Assembly: GCF_000143415.4 (NCBI RefSeq)
Contig: NW_003314307.1
Coordinates: 1,158,952 to 1,222,951, forward strand
Direction: 5' to 3'
Length of the DNA stretch: 64,000 nt
Origin: Selaginella moellendorffii
Taxonomy: Eukaryota; Streptophyta; Lycopodiopsida; Selaginellales; Selaginellaceae
Part shown: positions 1-12,818 of the stretch, piece by piece
Layout: every line of letters begins with the position of its first letter
Position numbering within the stretch: position 1 is the first letter of the stretch
Translations under genes and position numbers: made by a program
Notes under the pieces: generated by a model
What the model was told of the DNA's origin: nothing
Database searches by the model: none
Seen by the model: only the letters and a program-made list of their open reading frames with translations

Positions 1-28
1 CCTTCCACGAAAGACATCTGGTACTTAC

Positions 29-3000
29 CACACGGCCAACAAACTTGAAGTACGAAAGGTGTTCCGTCTGATACACCGAGTTCGGGTTGGGCTGGAAAGT
101 GGACTCGTTCCCCACGGTCGTAAACAGAAGCGCTCCTTTGTCAAAGATAACCCGTGAAAGCAGCTGGTACCACTCCCTGGTCAAGCCACCCGCATCTATT
201 CCCTCTTCCCCTTGAAACTGCACTGTAAGCCGCCCCTTCACTTCATCAGGAGTCCGCATTCTCAACTGGTTATACGAGTCCTCCAGCACGTAGGCTCTCC
301 TGACCGAAATCCGAAGAGGTCCGAAGTGCTGTTGCTCGTGCTGCTGCCTGATCCTTGATCGGAAGTAGGCTCGTTTGTTGTCAAAGTCGATAAGCCTGGG
401 AGTCTTGAGTAGAAGCGAGAAAGACTTCTCCAGCAAGCCCGAATTTTGCCGCAAGAAGGCGTTCAAAAGCCGACGATGCCTCTCCGCAAACCGTATAAAG
501 TTCAAGCCTCTTTCGTCGGGTCTATTCGTCAACTTGAAACTCGAACTGCCAGTGTGAGCCCAATCGGACGTGCTGCTTGGTGATTCTAGATCAATCCCTG
601 TTCCCTCGGTCTGTGGTCTCAGCTTCTCGCACAAAACCAGAAACGCCTCCACAAAATCCAGCACTTTCTGAGACCCTTGGGGAAGCGGAGAGGTGACGGC
701 CCCCAAAGCACCTACAATGCTTGAAGAAGAACTCGTAGTAAGCCTGCTTTCTATCCTTCCTATGGATATGCTGAGTTGCTGCCACAATGGTTCCGTAACG
801 ACGTTAAGCTCGCGTATGATGTCCTGGAGCTCGTCTGCTTTAGCGTCCCGGTTTGTAAGGGCGCTAAGAGCCTGTAAAACTCTCAAAATTGCAGTTCCAG
901 CCGAAGAGCTTCCACCGGAAATATTGTCCGCCAGCGACCGCAGCTCATTGACGGCTGGGACACTAAGTTTATGAGCTGCGTCTGCCAGTTCTGAAATAAA
1001 CAGTCGACGGTGCAACGGAACAGCGTCCGATAATTTCTTCAACACTTCGGAAACACGGGAATATGAAACAGAAGATAACCTGCAAGACGAGTACGTCAGG
1101 CCACAATCGAGTAATTTGTGACAACTCACCCATCCTGTGCCAAAAGTCTGCACATGTTGCAGAGCTCATTCTTTGGCAACTTTGAAAGAATATCAGCTTC
1201 CGTTTTACTCAAAGTAATCGATGGAGTTGGAGGGTTCTCCGGTTGCTGTTGAGGTGACTCAGAAGATGTCTCTTGAGGAGCATCCGATGGCTGAGTATCC
1301 GAAGGAAGGCCATTTGAGTTGTCAATCGCATCACTGTCCATACCAGTGCAACTCGTGACTACTTCTAGCAAGCCAAGAACCTGTTGAGAAAATTCACATT
1401 TACTAGTGTCAGGAAACAGAAAAGGATGACTCACTTGCTCGAGATGTTGGCTGCTGCGAGAATAGAGTGGTCTGTCCAGCAGTTTTAAAAACAAAACTAT
1501 CGGTATATACTTCGGTTGTATATCGCTCGCGGTCGAAGAAGACGGATTCTCATACATCTTCTCCTTTCCCTTATCAGCAGCTTCGTTTCCTCTTTCTGAT
1601 GGTTCCTGCTCCAGGTATAGTAGAGACTTTGCTACCGAGGTATGACTACGTGCTAAATGTGTCAGTACTTCCAATACTCGACGAGAAACAAGCGGTGGAA
1701 TTCCTGCAATGTTTAAAAAGGTTAAAAGGTTTCCACAAAAAGAGAAAAGAAAAGAAATACCATCCGAAAGCTGAGCGCGTGCATACACGACGTTCCACTG
1801 ACAGCCATAAAGCCTCTGAGAGGGCGCACCATCAGCTGATATGGCTGCACAGTATCCCTCCGATTCTGGCCTGAGCATGTCCAATAGAAGACGGAGCAAT
1901 GCAGACCTGGTTCCACTATGGACACAAAGATTCGAAAGCAACCTTTGCAGCAGACCTTTAATCAATGGCTGCAGTAAAATGTAAAACAGGTTTAGAAAGC
2001 ATTCGAGAAACATAAGAAGACAAACCTGTGCTAAGCGCAACAGCCGAACTAGCGTTTTCACAGCTTGCTCATCCACCAAAGCCTTCCCTTCGGGTTCTTT
2101 TGGACCAGAAGCAGAACCCGAGCTTCGAGCAGAAGGTAATCTGCGACCAACTGAAAACATTCCCGCACTGACGCCCCTATCAATGCCGTTCGTCCTCCTC
2201 GCAGTAAGCCTAGGTCCCCCGAACGGGTTTCTTGTCGGAATGTTGGCCATGGCTCTTTCCCGAAGCAGCTGTGCCTCGGCAAGCAACGCAGGAGACAGCG
2301 CAGCTAAAACAGCGTCCGATGATGTCAGCAACACCTGACCAAGAGATGTTAACAAGGAGATGGAAGAAAGACAAACTAAAACGTACCTCCTCTCTTAATT
2401 CAGCCGGGAAAGTGGCAATTATTGATGCACTATCCATGTCCACTGGTCTACCTTCAACTTGCTGACTTTGAAAGATGCGCTGAGCCTGCTGCTGCTCAAG
2501 CACTTCAGCTTGAAGTTCGGGAGGTAGCGCAGCCAGGAACTCCGGATCGATTTCCTCAGTGGGAGGAGTCGGATGATTTTCAACGTTGTTTCTGCTACTC
2601 TGGTTCTGCTGGGAAGCCAAAACTTCTGCTCGTAAATCCTCGGGAAGAGCCTCCAAAAACCTCGGATCGATAGAGCTTGCATCATTTCTTCCCGTGATCT
2701 CTTCCCCAGCATCCTGCTGATCTGTAGCCTGCGCCTGAACTGAATCCTCCTGCACAGTCGCTTGGGCTTGCTGGCTGACAACATTGTCCAGGTCTTCGTC
2801 AACTTCCATGTGAGCCTCCCTACTAGCCGATTCCAAACCACGAGCTGGAATCATTTCTTCCGCACCGAGCCGTTCAGAGTGAACTTGCCTATCATTCTCT
2901 TCCCGGCCATCGGCACTACCAATCTCGACTTCCAGGCTCCTCAAACTTTCACCAAGAGTTGCACCGCTTCCTCCACTATCTTGGCTTCGTTCAGAGTTCT

Positions 3001-6000
3001 GACCGGCTGGAACATCCTGTACCGCCATATCTAAATCTGTTTGACAAGCAATACCCGAAGGCTCCCGGCGCTCTGCTTCCCCAGTAGCTTGCGTCTCCTG
3101 AGCAGGTGCATCAGCTGCAACTGCATTTGCAGCCGGCTCAGCACTTGGTGCTTCGGTACCCGCTTGTCTTGCAGCTTCTGGCTGATCATCAGACGTAGCC
3201 AACGCTTGAAGCCGTGCAACGAAGGCACTTTCGACTGCTTGAGCAACAGCTGTTGATTGAGTTCCTGACTGCGTTTGCCCGTCGTCCGTCCAACTGCTAA
3301 GACGCGATTCGCTCCTGCCACCTCGACGTCCCATCAGTAGCATGGGGTCCATGGACGCGTCCAGTATCTGAGCAGGTTGCAAGGCTCCCCGTTCTCCAAA
3401 CAACGCATCGGTGACTTGATCCGTCATGAATATCCGAGTACCTTCAGAATTACCCGCCAGCAAAGCTTCTACGTCTCTGATAGTGTTGCCACTCCATAGC
3501 GAGGCAGTCGACACTCCAGGCCCAGTCCCTTGAGATGGTCGCACCAAAAGTGGATGACGAGAAGCACCTCCTCTCGGCACGCCGTTGGAAGCACCTGATC
3601 GATACGTCCCGACACGGGATCTGTCCGCACCCCTCGACTGTCTGAAAGATCCAAAAATGTCGTCCATGCTCATGTTCTGGAACGTCTCCACATGTAGATC
3701 GACCGTGTTCCTGTTGCTCTGGCCGAGTACGTGAACGTGGTTGAGGCCCGTCAGTCCATCAGTCCATCGAACTTCAATCACCCGATCTCCCTGCCAGGCA
3801 CCATCATCGAGGTCGCCCATGTCTTCGAAGTCATCGCTCAGGCTGTTGTCCTGGTCCTCTACATCAGTATCCGGAGGTGACATGTGAGGAACACCGTCGT
3901 TGCCTTCAGCATCTTCATCCTCCTCTTCCTCTTCCTCCTCATCTTCTTCCTCTTCCTCCCCATCGTCAACTTCCATCTCATCTTCCTCTTCTTCCTCCTC
4001 ATCCCCTACATCTGCTCCAGAGTTCACCCGGAAAACCATCCCTCTTCCAGCGTCATTGAGCACCTCGCCAACCTCCTGCATGAAAACTTCAGCCTCAGCG
4101 CGAGGATTGTCACGCTCCTGCCTCGTGTCCTCGGCCATGGACGAACTGTTGAGCTGCTCTTGTTGATCAGCGTGTTGAGCTATCTCACCATCGTGCTGCA
4201 GCTGCAGTGGATTTTCACTTGCAGATTGCTGCGCATCTCCTTCCTTCTGATTGCCACCTTCGACCCCGGCAGGCTGCTCCAAACTGCTTCCAGTTCGGGA
4301 CAACACCTCCAATGCTCTAAGGACGACGTTGACAACCTTGTTAGCATCGGGGTGGTCCAAATCAACCGCCTGGAGACTGTTCGTCAGGGACCGCACCATT
4401 CCTGCGTCAACCATTGCCTTCGACATGTCAGTGGAGAATCCCAAGGTCTGAGGATTTCCAGTTGACGGCGAAAGCAAGATTGAGATGATCAAGTTGACGA
4501 ATGCATGGATCCTCTTGATGGTCGGTTGTGAAGACTGTGATCCCGAAGGTGCCTGAGTAGCCATATTCAACGCCTTCACAATTTCGTTGAGCACCCTCCG
4601 CCTTCCTTCACCAGATCGCACGCAGACAGCTCTCAGAAAAGCTGCAGCCCTCTCAGAAAGCTTCCCGACTTCAACAACGTCCGCAGGCGTTTGGTGAATT
4701 CCTTCGGGTAGAATCCTGTGAACGATGTGATATAGAAGTCCACCATGGCCTACAGCCTCAGCCCCTGCCTGTGACGGACCCCTGCCCTGGCTACTCTCCG
4801 AGTCCCGCCGCAGCACAACACTGACAGACGAAGAATACATCAAAAGTATCTCCGTCATCAGTTTGAGAATGAAGCTCACTTTCCCCGCCGCCGCACGACC
4901 AGCCGCTTCAAGCAGTGCTTCAGTTTCACATGATGTTTTCTCCAGCTTCTTGTCTATCTCCATTGACGTACCATCACCACCTTTGCCAGAAGGATAATGC
5001 AGAATCACTTCCAGCAGCTGATCAATAACGCGGGAGAAGCTATGAGGAACTCGCTTGTGGCTTTTACCACCTCTGTCCTGGATCCTGGCTGCCACCTCGC
5101 CCCGGCTGCCTTGTCGCTCTTTTTCTTTCCCCTTCTCCGTGGCCTTCTCCTTGTCCTTCTCTTTCTCTCGCTCTTCCTTCACCAGAGTGATGGTAAGCCT
5201 TCCACCATTACTAGAATCCAGCTGACAAACGTTTGCCGCGGCTTGCATAAACATCGCTGGATCGCGGGTCAGGACAGGCGCCAGAGTTGACAAGAAAAGG
5301 CGCGGAGAGACGCGTCCATTCTGCCGAGCAGCAACTGTAAAGCAGTGCCGTATTTCGGATTCCATAGCCAGGAGCAGCGTCTGAGGATCCTCCATAAGGT
5401 GCCGGATAATTGCACCAGCAACCTCATCAAAACCAGACCAGTTGGCCGGAGGAATATCCAGCAGTGCAGTGAGCCCCCCACCGTCGAGAAACTGCAGTGC
5501 CATGGCATGGACTTTCGTCAACCTTGCACATAGCTGCAAGACCGCTTGCAAAGGCATGGGCATCAGAGGCATGTGCAGCAACCTGCAAACCACGGCCATT
5601 GACTTCTCTCGCTCTTCGTCCGTCATATATCCCGCAGGCCTTCCCAAGATGGATGCAAAAGGTGTTTGATCCTGAGCTTCACCACCACTAGAGCTCGAGC
5701 TTGCGTTGCTAGCAGGCGTCGAGTCAGTGTTCACTTTCACCTGGAGCATCTGATCCAGGACCAAACACAGTGCTGTCACCCACACTGGAGTTTCCGAGGA
5801 GGTATCATTGTAGGAGGCCAGGATTTCCAAACTGGTGCCGACAAGTCCACTCTTTGCAGCAACCTCCCGGGCAGGAGTATCTTCAGTTAAGACCAGCGCC
5901 ATCAAGTGAGAGACAGTCGATAGCCGGTTCCAATCAGCACCTTCGGCATGACACCGCTTCAGTTGCTCCACGAGGAAGGATACCACTAAAGGACGGTCCC

Positions 6001-9000
6001 GGCCGCTGCTGTAATTGCTGATAGTCACCAGTAAGTCCGTGAGGGTGAAGATCACCGCGTCCTTCATCTGCAAGATGTTGATGCACGTGTTCACCATCTT
6101 TTCCACGTCTGGCATTTGCAGTACGATTTCTTCTTCCTCCGCAGTCATCTCGGTGGCCTTCCCTGCTTCGCCTTCACCGTCGGCATTGCCAAGAGAAAGA
6201 GCCAATGCCCGAGCGAGCTCATCTTCCTCCTGAGTCACCTCCTCCGGATGAGTGAACAGCCACTCCATCGCCAGCTCCACACTGCTGGCCTCAGAATTTC
6301 TTAGTGCTGCTTCCGCTCTAGCACGTGGAAATCCCATCTCCATGATTGTCGAGATCAATGCCTCGTCTGGTGCTGGACCGAGACGAGGATTCGCACCACC
6401 CGAAGAGCTTCTGGACTTGGTATCCCCTGCCCCAGCGTAGATTTGTCGGATAATACCAGCGATAGACGTTATAAACGTCGTGTTGCATTCAGCAAAGCTG
6501 GGATGGTTCCAGACGGGAAGAATGGCGTTGAGTGCCTGCATCTGCATACTCTGCACGAACTGTTCCACGTCCTTGGGAGCTGCTATCGGTGCGTCTTGAA
6601 CCGGCTGCACGAGCAAATGTGTTACCGATATCGGACTTAACAAGGTTGTGGACGTAACCAGCTGCTCTATAAGCTTTAAGTAGCTGTGCAAGGTGTTCCA
6701 CAGCCAAGAATGACTTTCGGACTTCTGATCCGAAGCTTCGGCTTCCTTCCCGTTCTCTGCTTGCATGTTGCCAAACCCGACTGTCCATAACAGCTCGCTA
6801 ACCTCTTCAAACGTCTCCAACAGATGTGCGAAGGTGCCATAAACGTAAAGCCTGTTCACCAAGACTGTATTGCACGTCTTCCTCCGGCTGTCAAAAAGAA
6901 CGGCTTGTATATCCTCGGCAACCTTCCCCAAGTATCGGCATCTGACAGTCGGACTTCCCCCGGCTGGCTCAAATGACAAGTTCTCCAGAAACACCTTCGC
7001 AATGCCCGAAGCCACAGACTTAGCAGGAACGCTCATCGTCGCAAGATCGTCACGCCGGCGTGAAGGTATCACCATAGACTTGCCCAGAGCCAGATACAAG
7101 CTTCGCGCTGCCAAAACAAGCTTCATCACCATCTCGTAGTTCAACACCTCCGGCGACTTTCTCTTCGAGGACTCCTGCACTGGAGGTTGCTCGACAACGG
7201 TGTCAACTTCTATGTTTGTCGAAGTTATGCCCTGCCGTGCAAGTCGACCCATTCGTGCAATCTGTGAGAGAGCCTCGGCGGTACTGACAGGCTCACGACG
7301 GCTCGAGGATCGGCGGTGAAGGCTGTCTGTTCGAACCGGAGCAAAAAAATCTGCACCTATCCCCCAGTCAGCTGGACCACTACGAACCGCTGTTTGTCTG
7401 TCCGTTCCACCAACGGAGAACAAGCTTTCCAGGTCTTCTTCGTTTTCCCTCGCAGAAGAGGAGCTTGCTGCACTGGCCGAAGCTTCATCCACTTCCTTCT
7501 TGCTCTCTGTCTTCCCTTCGCTGGCAAGGCAGACTTGCCACAAAACTTCCCGATGCACCCGTCCTATGTCATGCAGTATATCAGCCTCCCCTGTGCTCAA
7601 TTCGGCCAGCATCACAGGTGAACTTCTCACCAAGACTGCAGACAGCGATAAAAAGCACTCCGTTGCGGACAGGCTCCTTAGAACCTTCATCTTCAGACCT
7701 GTCTCCAACTCAAAGATACGGCTACCTGCTATAGACTCGAGAAGTGCCAGAGTAACCTTAAGATCTTCCCGGAGTACTTTGCACACAGACTTCGTTAGCG
7801 TCGCTGCGTGTTGAGGAGGGAAGGCCCTGAAGGTAACCGACATGTTGTGTGCCGTAGAAGATCCTCCAAATGAGACAGGCAAATCCGGTAGAGTATAGAG
7901 CTGCAGCAATGCCTCAATCCCACCCTTCTCAATAAACAGCTTGCTTGTGTCCGCATTCTGGAGCACTGTCTCTAAAAGCCGAACCGAGTTGTTGATATAC
8001 TCGGAAAGCGAGCTTTCTGCGGTTGAGCTTGAAGTCTCGGGTGCCGGGTCCTCCGATGGTTGCTTTTCTTCACCACCGTCAGTATCCATAGGCACGGGTG
8101 TGTCAACGTCTACCGCACCTCCCATCGCAGCTATCGTTCTCAAAATCTCGATGCAGACGTCTATACCAAGAGCCCGCAGAGCTGGGACGTGACGCATGAG
8201 TTCGTCCAGGCTGGAGGCCAAGGATCCCGGTGTGTCGTTGGCCAGAGCTTTCAAGTACATCTTCGATGTAAATATCTTGACAAAACACCGAAGAGCATCA
8301 CGGTCCTTGACAGCTTCCAGTCCGGCGTTGTTAAGGCAAATCGCGTCGAGGCTAGTTGGAATGCAGCAGATAGCCTCCGATGACGGAAGGACGCCGCTGG
8401 TGATGGCATCAAGAAACGCACCAGGGAGTCCTGCCTTGTCCAGCGACGGAAAGCAAGTTGGATCCCTGTGTATCAAGTCGCTCATAACCGATGCCGCAAG
8501 CGAAAACACCCCGCCACCAAACAGCTTTGCGTGCTTGAAAATGGTACTCAGACAAAACGGCAGCGAGCTCTCCTCTGAACCATGAAGTCTTGCATTACCA
8601 CCCGGTGCATAAGTGCCAAGAGATATCGCGCGTAACAGTGCCTTGAGCAGAACCCTGTGATGATATGGGATGTCGTGCGTTGGACCTGCGTCTTCGCTGA
8701 TTGGAGCCTTTCCTTTGGACGAGGATGCTTCTTCTTGCCTAGCACCCGAGACATCCTCGAAAGCACTAACTTCGACCTTCAGCCTAAAGATGGTATCATC
8801 CAAACCACCTAAGTCCCTGAAGAGCGTGCTCGCTGGATTGCTATAGTCCATAAAAGCCTCTAGAATGTGCACAGCCAGAATCACCAAATGTATGTGTCTC
8901 CTGTTGGTATCCTTCAACAGCGGCAGAAGGATAGGAATCAACCCGGCTTCTCGGAGTGCCGCACAACCGGAAGAAGATGAGACCAGCACGGACACGAGCT

Positions 9001-10344
9001 GAAGAAGAGCTTCTACGAAATTCAGCGAGTAGTGGGGAGTTGTGCTTGCTAGCGACGCTACAGCCTTCTGCACCAGTGTCGGTATGATCCCACAATTCCC
9101 ACCCGCAGTAAGCACGCTGTAAACGGCAGCCTGACGTGGTCTATCCATCGACATCCCAGCCAAGGCACCCAGAGCCAACATCCGGACATCCTCAGGCACT
9201 TCATCTTCGTGATAGAGCAGTGAAACCAGCTCGTTGACAAACTCCGGCTCGTTCACGAAGAATGCAGCAAGGTCCTCGTGGTCGGGATTCGACTGTATCA
9301 AAGCTGTGAATGCCGCGAGCCGTATGCGGACATACTGTCTCCGTGTCTCAAGGATGGAGAACGCACGAGCAAACCGAATTCTAGTCAGCAGCGAGAACTT
9401 CAGGTTGTCTGGAACCTTGTACTGCTCCACCAACGTCTTCAACACCTGAAGATCACTTCCTGGATACTGATGAAGGTTTTCGATGTGAATAACTTGCAGC
9501 CCCGATGCACTCGAGTCGCGGGATTCCCCTTCCTTGTAGAACTCAAAATGTAGGAAAGATCCTAATCTGCAAGCCTCTGCGTCGCACCCGCTGCTACTCG
9601 TGCAAGCCAACAGGCCGAGTCCCTCCTCCTTTCCACCCCAACCTTGCGACAAGGAAAACAGCTTCCCATTCATGACCGGATCCCTGTGCACCCGAAAAGC
9701 TCTTGCAACCTGTGCCGGCCTCTTCACGTAGGATGCGAGTGTTAGAAGCGTATCAAGAACAATGTCTGGATCGGTCGACGCTAGCAGCACAGTCAGGTGC
9801 TGCAAAACCGGAATGTTATCACCTCCTCACTCGTACAAAACAAAACTTCCACTCACCTCCAAGGAGTTGTAGAAAGACCTGTTGACGCAGTTGTCTAGTA
9901 AACACCGTGTGACCCGAAGAACTTGTAAAACAGCCTCTTTGGGGACGTCACTCTCATCGCTACCCTCTAAATCAAGCTGTAGGTCTTTCCTCGACGTCAC
10001 AAACTTCTCCAGGAAACTATCAAAATGGTTGATCAAATCCAGCCAGTGGAAAAAATCTCCCTGGTAGAAACAACCATGGCACTTAGCACAGGTGGAAATG
10101 ACGAAGAGCATACCTTCTCAAAATCCCAGTAAAAGCTGCTCAAAACAGTGTGTATGCTCTCCAATGGCGTGCTCACTACGTTATTGATGAACGAACGAAT
10201 TCGCGGTGGCTGGAAAAACGATCGAATTTCAGCTCAATCCGGACACAGAACCCTAAGAACTATAGAGGCATGCAAAGCCGCCGAAGCGCGGGCGAGAATC
10301 CAAAAGCTTACCGTCTCCGCGCCTCTCTTCCTCTTCACCTTCAT
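29..10344 (-). CDS. UPL1/UPL2-like: HECT-type E3 ubiquitin ligase, UPL1/UPL2 class (3' end beyond window)
   Basis: This is a giant E3 ligase that would transfer ubiquitin from an E2 to substrates through a HECT cysteine. I read exons at 10344-10312, 10209-10114, 10060-9857, 9799-2387 (one 7.4-kb exon), 2334-2026, 1968-1761, 1703-1435, 1380-1130 and 1079-29. All are in frame with GT-AG borders and give about 3,278 residues before the last visible donor at 28. The start codon at 10344 gives MKVKRKRGAET followed by PPRIRSFINNV, matching the plant UPL1/2 N-terminus. Armadillo-like DUF908/DUF913 regions fill the first third. A UBA domain lies near residues 1246-1295 (MGFPRARAEAALR), a UIM near 1300-1318, an acidic run near 2042-2072, and DUF4414 repeats (IDPRFLEALPEDLR, IDPEFLAALPPELQ) near 2487 and 2528. 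The HECT N-lobe begins near 3144. The C-lobe with the catalytic cysteine lies outside the window. The expected total of about 3,650 aa fits Arabidopsis UPL1/2. Confidence 0.95.
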
Positions 10345-10648
10345 CCTGGAAGCTCGCAAACCCTCGCAAATCCCAGCTTCTTCTAGCTCCCCCGCGACCA
10401 GATCGATCGACTTCTAGGGCTCCATGAGCTGCTCCCAGCGCCCCGCCTAGAGCGCCCTGGGCATCAAAACCTAGCCTAAGCGCAGTGGAAGACCTATACG
10501 GCGGTGGAAAAAAGTGCACTTGTGCCACTCCCTCTAATCAACCCTCCTGGGGCGGATATTCCCGGAGGATATTCCTTCACGACAACCGGACACGTGGCCA
10601 GGATATTCGCTGGCCGGGTAGCGAAGAACCCTAAAATCTCCCGCCCGG
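10345..10648. promoter_or_regulatory. Shared divergent promoter region between UPL-like and PPR genes
   Basis: About 304 bp separates the start codon of the UPL-like gene (minus) from that of the PPR gene (plus). Both promoters and both 5' leaders must therefore fit here, or overlap the neighbouring gene. The stretch is GC-rich on the UPL side. I saw no clear TATA box. The assignment rests on position only. Confidence 0.4.
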
Positions 10649-12748
10649 ATGAATCGCGGGGATTGCCTCCTGCTCATCCAGCGCTGCAACGATCGGGAAT
10701 CGGCGAGACAGATCCACGCCCGTGTCGATCAGTACCACCGCGCCGGCGATGGATTCGTGTGTAACAAGCTCATCGACATGTACGCGCGGTGTGGGAGCGC
10801 GGCCGACGCCCGGGCGGTGTTTGATTCGATGAGCAGCGGCACCAGGGATGGATTCTCGTGGGTAAGCATGCTGTGCGCCTACTCCAGGAGCCGCCAGATC
10901 GCCAGGGCGAGGGCATTCTTCGACGAGGAGATCCCTCCCTGGGCCAAGAACATGGCGGCATGGAATGCGATGCTGGCCGCGTATTGCCAGGCCGGGGATC
11001 TGGAAGAATCGTGGCGCTTCTTCGCGGCGGCGCCGGGCTGGAACCAGATCTCCTTCAATGCGCTCCTCTCGGCGCATGGGCACGATCACATCCGCGAGAG
11101 CAAGCAGCTCTTCGACACGGGGACGCCAAGCTGGGATCTCGTCTCCTGGAACACGATGCTGGCGGCGCTGGCACAGGCCGGGGATCTGGAAACTCTCCAG
11201 CGGCTCTTCGACGCGATGCCCGAGTGGGATCTAATCTCCCACAACGCGATGCTCCTGGGGCTCACGCAGCACGGTAAGCTCAACGACGCTCGACGCTTCC
11301 TGGACGCGATGCCGCAGAGAAATCTCGTCTCCTTCACGACACTACTGCGAGCTTACAACAGTTCCCAGTGGCAATCCCAGTCTCGGCAGGAAGAACAGGC
11401 CATGGATGTGGAGCTCTTGCTCCGGCGAATGCCCGAGCACAACTTGGTCTCCTCCACAGCCATGATCGGGGTGTATGCCCGAGTCGGCGACTGCGCTAGC
11501 GCCGAGAAGATCTTCCACTCGATGCACCAGCACGACACGGTAGCCTTGAACGCGATGCTCTCAGCGTATGCCCAGACCGGGTTTATCGATCGAGCCAACG
11601 CCATCTTCGACTCTATGCCGCAGCACGACATGGTGTCATGGAACTCTCTCCTCTCGGCCTACACGCACAACGCCAGCGATCTCTCCAAGGCCAGGGCGCT
11701 GTTCCAACGAATGCCGGAGAGGAACCTCGTCTCCTGGAACGCGCTCCTCACTGCGAGCTCCCAGCACGGCTCTCTCGACGAGACCAAGAGAGCTTTCGAC
11801 TCGATGCTGGCCTGGGACTCCATCTCCTCCAACGCGATGCTGCTAGCCTATGTCCGGAGCGGCCACACCGACGAGGCCGCCACCTTCTTCCGGAGCCTGC
11901 CTTGCCGCGACCTCGTCTCCTCCACGAACGTCCTCGTCGCGTATGCCGAGAACGGGGTGCTCGACAAGACGAAGCGGCTCTTCGAGGAGATGCCCGAGTG
12001 GGACTCGGTGTGCTTGACGGCCATGCTCGTCGCGTACGCGCACAAGGGGTACCTCGAGCACGCCAGGCAGCTGCTGGATGGATTTCTGCGAGACGACGTT
12101 GTGGCTTCGGTGGCGATGCTCGTCGCTTACGCCCAGCACCGGCACTTGGAGCACTCGAAGCAAGTGTTTGGTTCGCTGCTCATCCGGAACTTGGTCAGCT
12201 GGAACGCGATGCTCGCGGGGTATGTCATCAACGGGGAGATCTCTCGGGCGATTCACTTCTTGGGCTCCATGCCCGAGTCGGACATCATCTCCTGGACGAC
12301 GCTCCTCGCGGCCTACGCTCACAGCGGCCAGTTCTACGAGGCGGTCCTTCTCTTTGACACGATCAAGATGGTGGAGCTCCCGGACGAGTCGTGCTTCGTC
12401 TCGGTGCTGGTTGCGTGTAGCCACGCGGGAGAGGTGGCTGCCGGAGTCGCGAGCTTCGTTTCGATGAGCAGCGACTTTGCGATCCGGCCGAGCAAGCACC
12501 ACTTTTGCTGCATGGTCGATCTTCTGGCGAGATCGGGTCACTTGGTCGAAGCCCAAGATCTGATCGCCAGCATGCCTTTCACGACGAGTGCCGAGGAATC
12601 CAAGCGACTTCTAGGATCATGTACAACTTCTTCGAATATGAATGATATTAGAAGTAAAGTCTCCATGGCCAGCAGCTCTAGCGTCTCCACTCCAGTCATG
12701 GATCCAGCTTTCTACGTGCTTCTCTCAAACATGTTGTCATCTACATAG
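10649..12748 (+). CDS. Pentatricopeptide repeat (PPR) protein, PLS-like, 699 aa, no DYW domain
   Basis: PPR proteins bind organellar RNA in a sequence-specific way and act in editing, splicing or stability. The reading frame is intronless, as usual for this family. It begins MNRGDCLLLIQRCND and continues through about twenty tandem units of roughly 31 residues, each with the W-N-A-M-L or W-T-T-L-L core followed by AY and a G/A-rich second helix, such as VSWNAMLAGYVINGEISRAIHF. The C-terminus has an E-like stretch (HHFCCMVDLLARSGHLVEAQDLI, and FYVLLSNM at the end) but no DYW deaminase. If it takes part in C-to-U editing it would need a deaminase in trans. No obvious N-terminal targeting peptide is visible. 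It diverges from the UPL-like gene and converges on the next PPR gene, with 70 bp between stop codons. The RNA target cannot be read from this sequence. Confidence 0.9.
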   Translation: MNRGDCLLLIQRCNDRESARQIHARVDQYHRAGDGFVCNKLIDMYARCGSAADARAVFDSMSSGTRDGFSWVSMLCAYSRSRQIARARAFFDEEIPPWAKNMAAWNAMLAAYCQAGDLEESWRFFAAAPGWNQISFNALLSAHGHDHIRESKQLFDTGTPSWDLVSWNTMLAALAQAGDLETLQRLFDAMPEWDLISHNAMLLGLTQHGKLNDARRFLDAMPQRNLVSFTTLLRAYNSSQWQSQSRQEEQAMDVELLLRRMPEHNLVSSTAMIGVYARVGDCASAEKIFHSMHQHDTVALNAMLSAYAQTGFIDRANAIFDSMPQHDMVSWNSLLSAYTHNASDLSKARALFQRMPERNLVSWNALLTASSQHGSLDETKRAFDSMLAWDSISSNAMLLAYVRSGHTDEAATFFRSLPCRDLVSSTNVLVAYAENGVLDKTKRLFEEMPEWDSVCLTAMLVAYAHKGYLEHARQLLDGFLRDDVVASVAMLVAYAQHRHLEHSKQVFGSLLIRNLVSWNAMLAGYVINGEISRAIHFLGSMPESDIISWTTLLAAYAHSGQFYEAVLLFDTIKMVELPDESCFVSVLVACSHAGEVAAGVASFVSMSSDFAIRPSKHHFCCMVDLLARSGHLVEAQDLIASMPFTTSAEESKRLLGSCTTSSNMNDIRSKVSMASSSSVSTPVMDPAFYVLLSNMLSST

Positions 12749-12818
12749 GCGATAGATGAGCGAAAAATTCTCATTGTTCTTCAAACACCAGGCCAAACTT
12801 TCTGGAGTCCCTCCAAAG

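Noticed and set aside
3884-4465. 193-codon plus-strand frame rich in Leu/Phe, like a membrane protein
   Set aside because: Complement of the acidic Glu/Asp tract of the UPL-like protein; the hydrophobic look is an artefact.
11638-12556. Long frames on both strands within the first PPR gene
   Set aside because: Shadows caused by GC-rich repeated codons of the PPR units.
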